Positions 29,393 to 29,753 of a DNA stretch of 29,753 nt are shown here, one piece after another. A model generated the notes under the pieces. The model was not told the origin of the DNA and did not search any database. It saw only the letters and a program-made list of their open reading frames with translations. A program made the position numbers and the translations under genes. The DNA comes from HGM04593 sp045533955 (lineage in GTDB: Bacteria > Bacteroidota > Bacteroidia > Bacteroidales > Bacteroidaceae), in assembly GCA_045533955.1 (NCBI GenBank), contig JAZSIU010000070.1:1-29753 (forward strand), in the 5' to 3' direction. Positions within the stretch are counted from its first letter, which is position 1; every line of letters starts with the position of its first letter.

Positions 29393-29753
29393 GCTCCTCT
29401 TTTTAGTAATAAAGAGGAGCTCCCCAACGGGGGGAGGAGTTAAAAATAACCGCAAACAACGCTTTTTTTTGATGCAGCCTCGAACTCCTCAGACGCTACG
29501 CGCCAGCTCCTCTTTGTCGAAAGAGGAGCGGTAATAACGCATCTTGTAATTAAGCAAGCATAAGAAACAACGCTCCTCTTTTTTGTAATAAAGAGGAGCT
29601 CCCCTGCGGGGTGAGGAGTTAAAAATAACCACAAACAAAAACATTTTATAAACACAATCGAACTCCTCAGACGCTACGCGCCAGCTCCTCTTTGTCGAAA
29701 GAGGAGCGGCAATAACACTTTTAACAATTAAAACAGACGGAAAAAAACGCTCC
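29393..29753. repeat. Tandem palindrome-rich repeat array, period about 178 bp
   Basis: Unit 1 runs from 29393 and unit 2 from 29572; a third begins at 29749 (GCTCC) and leaves the window. Each unit holds GCTCCTCTTT and its complement AAAGAGGAGC twice (unit 1: 29393-29402/29411-29420 and 29506-29515/29520-29529; unit 2: 29572-29581/29590-29599 and 29684-29693/29698-29707), a CCCC/GGGG hairpin, and a GAGGAGTT / AACTCCTC pair (29434-29441/29483-29490; 29613-29620/29661-29668). An eroded partial copy may precede it near 29350-29372. No gene is seen; reading frames here are fragments. Function is unknown. Confidence 0.85.

Noticed and set aside
29440..29655. Minus-strand 71-codon frame across the right-hand repeat array
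   Set aside because: It simply reads across two palindromic repeat units, so the protein-like text is a by-product.
29393..29753. CRISPR array
   Set aside because: Units are about 178 bp with internal palindromes, spacers are not of uniform 30-40 nt, and no cas gene is near.

Overview
This window is a piece of a Bacteroidales (phylum Bacteroidota) chromosome, most likely from a gut- or host-associated member. The evidence is the promoter type (TTG about 20 nt before TAnnTTTG or TAnnTTCG, usually without a Shine-Dalgarno), lipoproteins with an acidic or serine stretch after the lipidated Cys, a single-chain eukaryote-like PurL, a DUF3822 gene next to rsmD, the alaS / M23 peptidase / merR neighbourhood, and a BspA-type leucine-rich-repeat protein ending in a type IX-secretion-like tail. 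No rRNA, tRNA, CRISPR array, transposase, integrase or phage gene was seen. This is mostly core chromosome with repeat-rich intergenic DNA.

Layout. 1-216: a structured intergenic element bounded by inverted repeats. 217-993 (-): GufA-type ZIP metal transporter. 1297-4998 (+): purL with its own promoter and terminator. 5070-6190 (+): a two-gene split chromate (CHR) transporter. 6233-9010 (-): uvrA, sharing a bidirectional terminator with the CHR pair. 9011-9398: a long leader containing a second element bounded by inverted repeats. 9399-12699 (+): a three-gene operon (secreted GHL10/DUF187 glycosidase-like protein, GNAT acetyltransferase, lipase-like lipoprotein) closed by a perfect hairpin terminator. 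12800-14390 (-): a predicted surface lipoprotein followed by a divergent sigma-70-like factor. 14524-14892 (-): an orphan. 15101-18013 (+): a large TonB-receptor-like outer-membrane barrel with a Gly-rich tail. 18163-19593 (+): cardiolipin synthase. 19663-21719 (-): a pseudopilin-like membrane protein, DUF3822 and rsmD. 21852-23273 (+): a RecD/PIF1-like helicase. 23359-24680 (-): M23 peptidase and a MerR-type regulator. 24874-27492 (+): alaS, divergent from the M23 gene through a geometrically symmetric promoter. 27493-27749: a 15-C homopolymer inside a 55-codon reading frame. 27750-29273 (+): BspA-type LRR protein. 29338-29753: a tandem array of palindrome-rich units of about 178 bp that runs off the window.

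How it works together. The genes are small independent transcription units separated by clear hairpin terminators: envelope functions (ZIP, CHR, TonB-like barrel, cardiolipin synthase, M23 peptidase, LRR protein, lipoproteins) mixed with housekeeping (purL, uvrA, rsmD, alaS). No single dedicated new system is evident. The most unusual signals are non-coding: a short motif family (core AAACAG[A/C]TTCT) recurring at gene borders and in leaders, two intergenic elements bounded by copies of it, the palindromic tandem array at the right edge, the poly-C tract and the symmetric divergent promoter. Among proteins, the pseudopilin-like/DUF3822/rsmD cluster and the lipoprotein/sigma-factor pair are the least explained.
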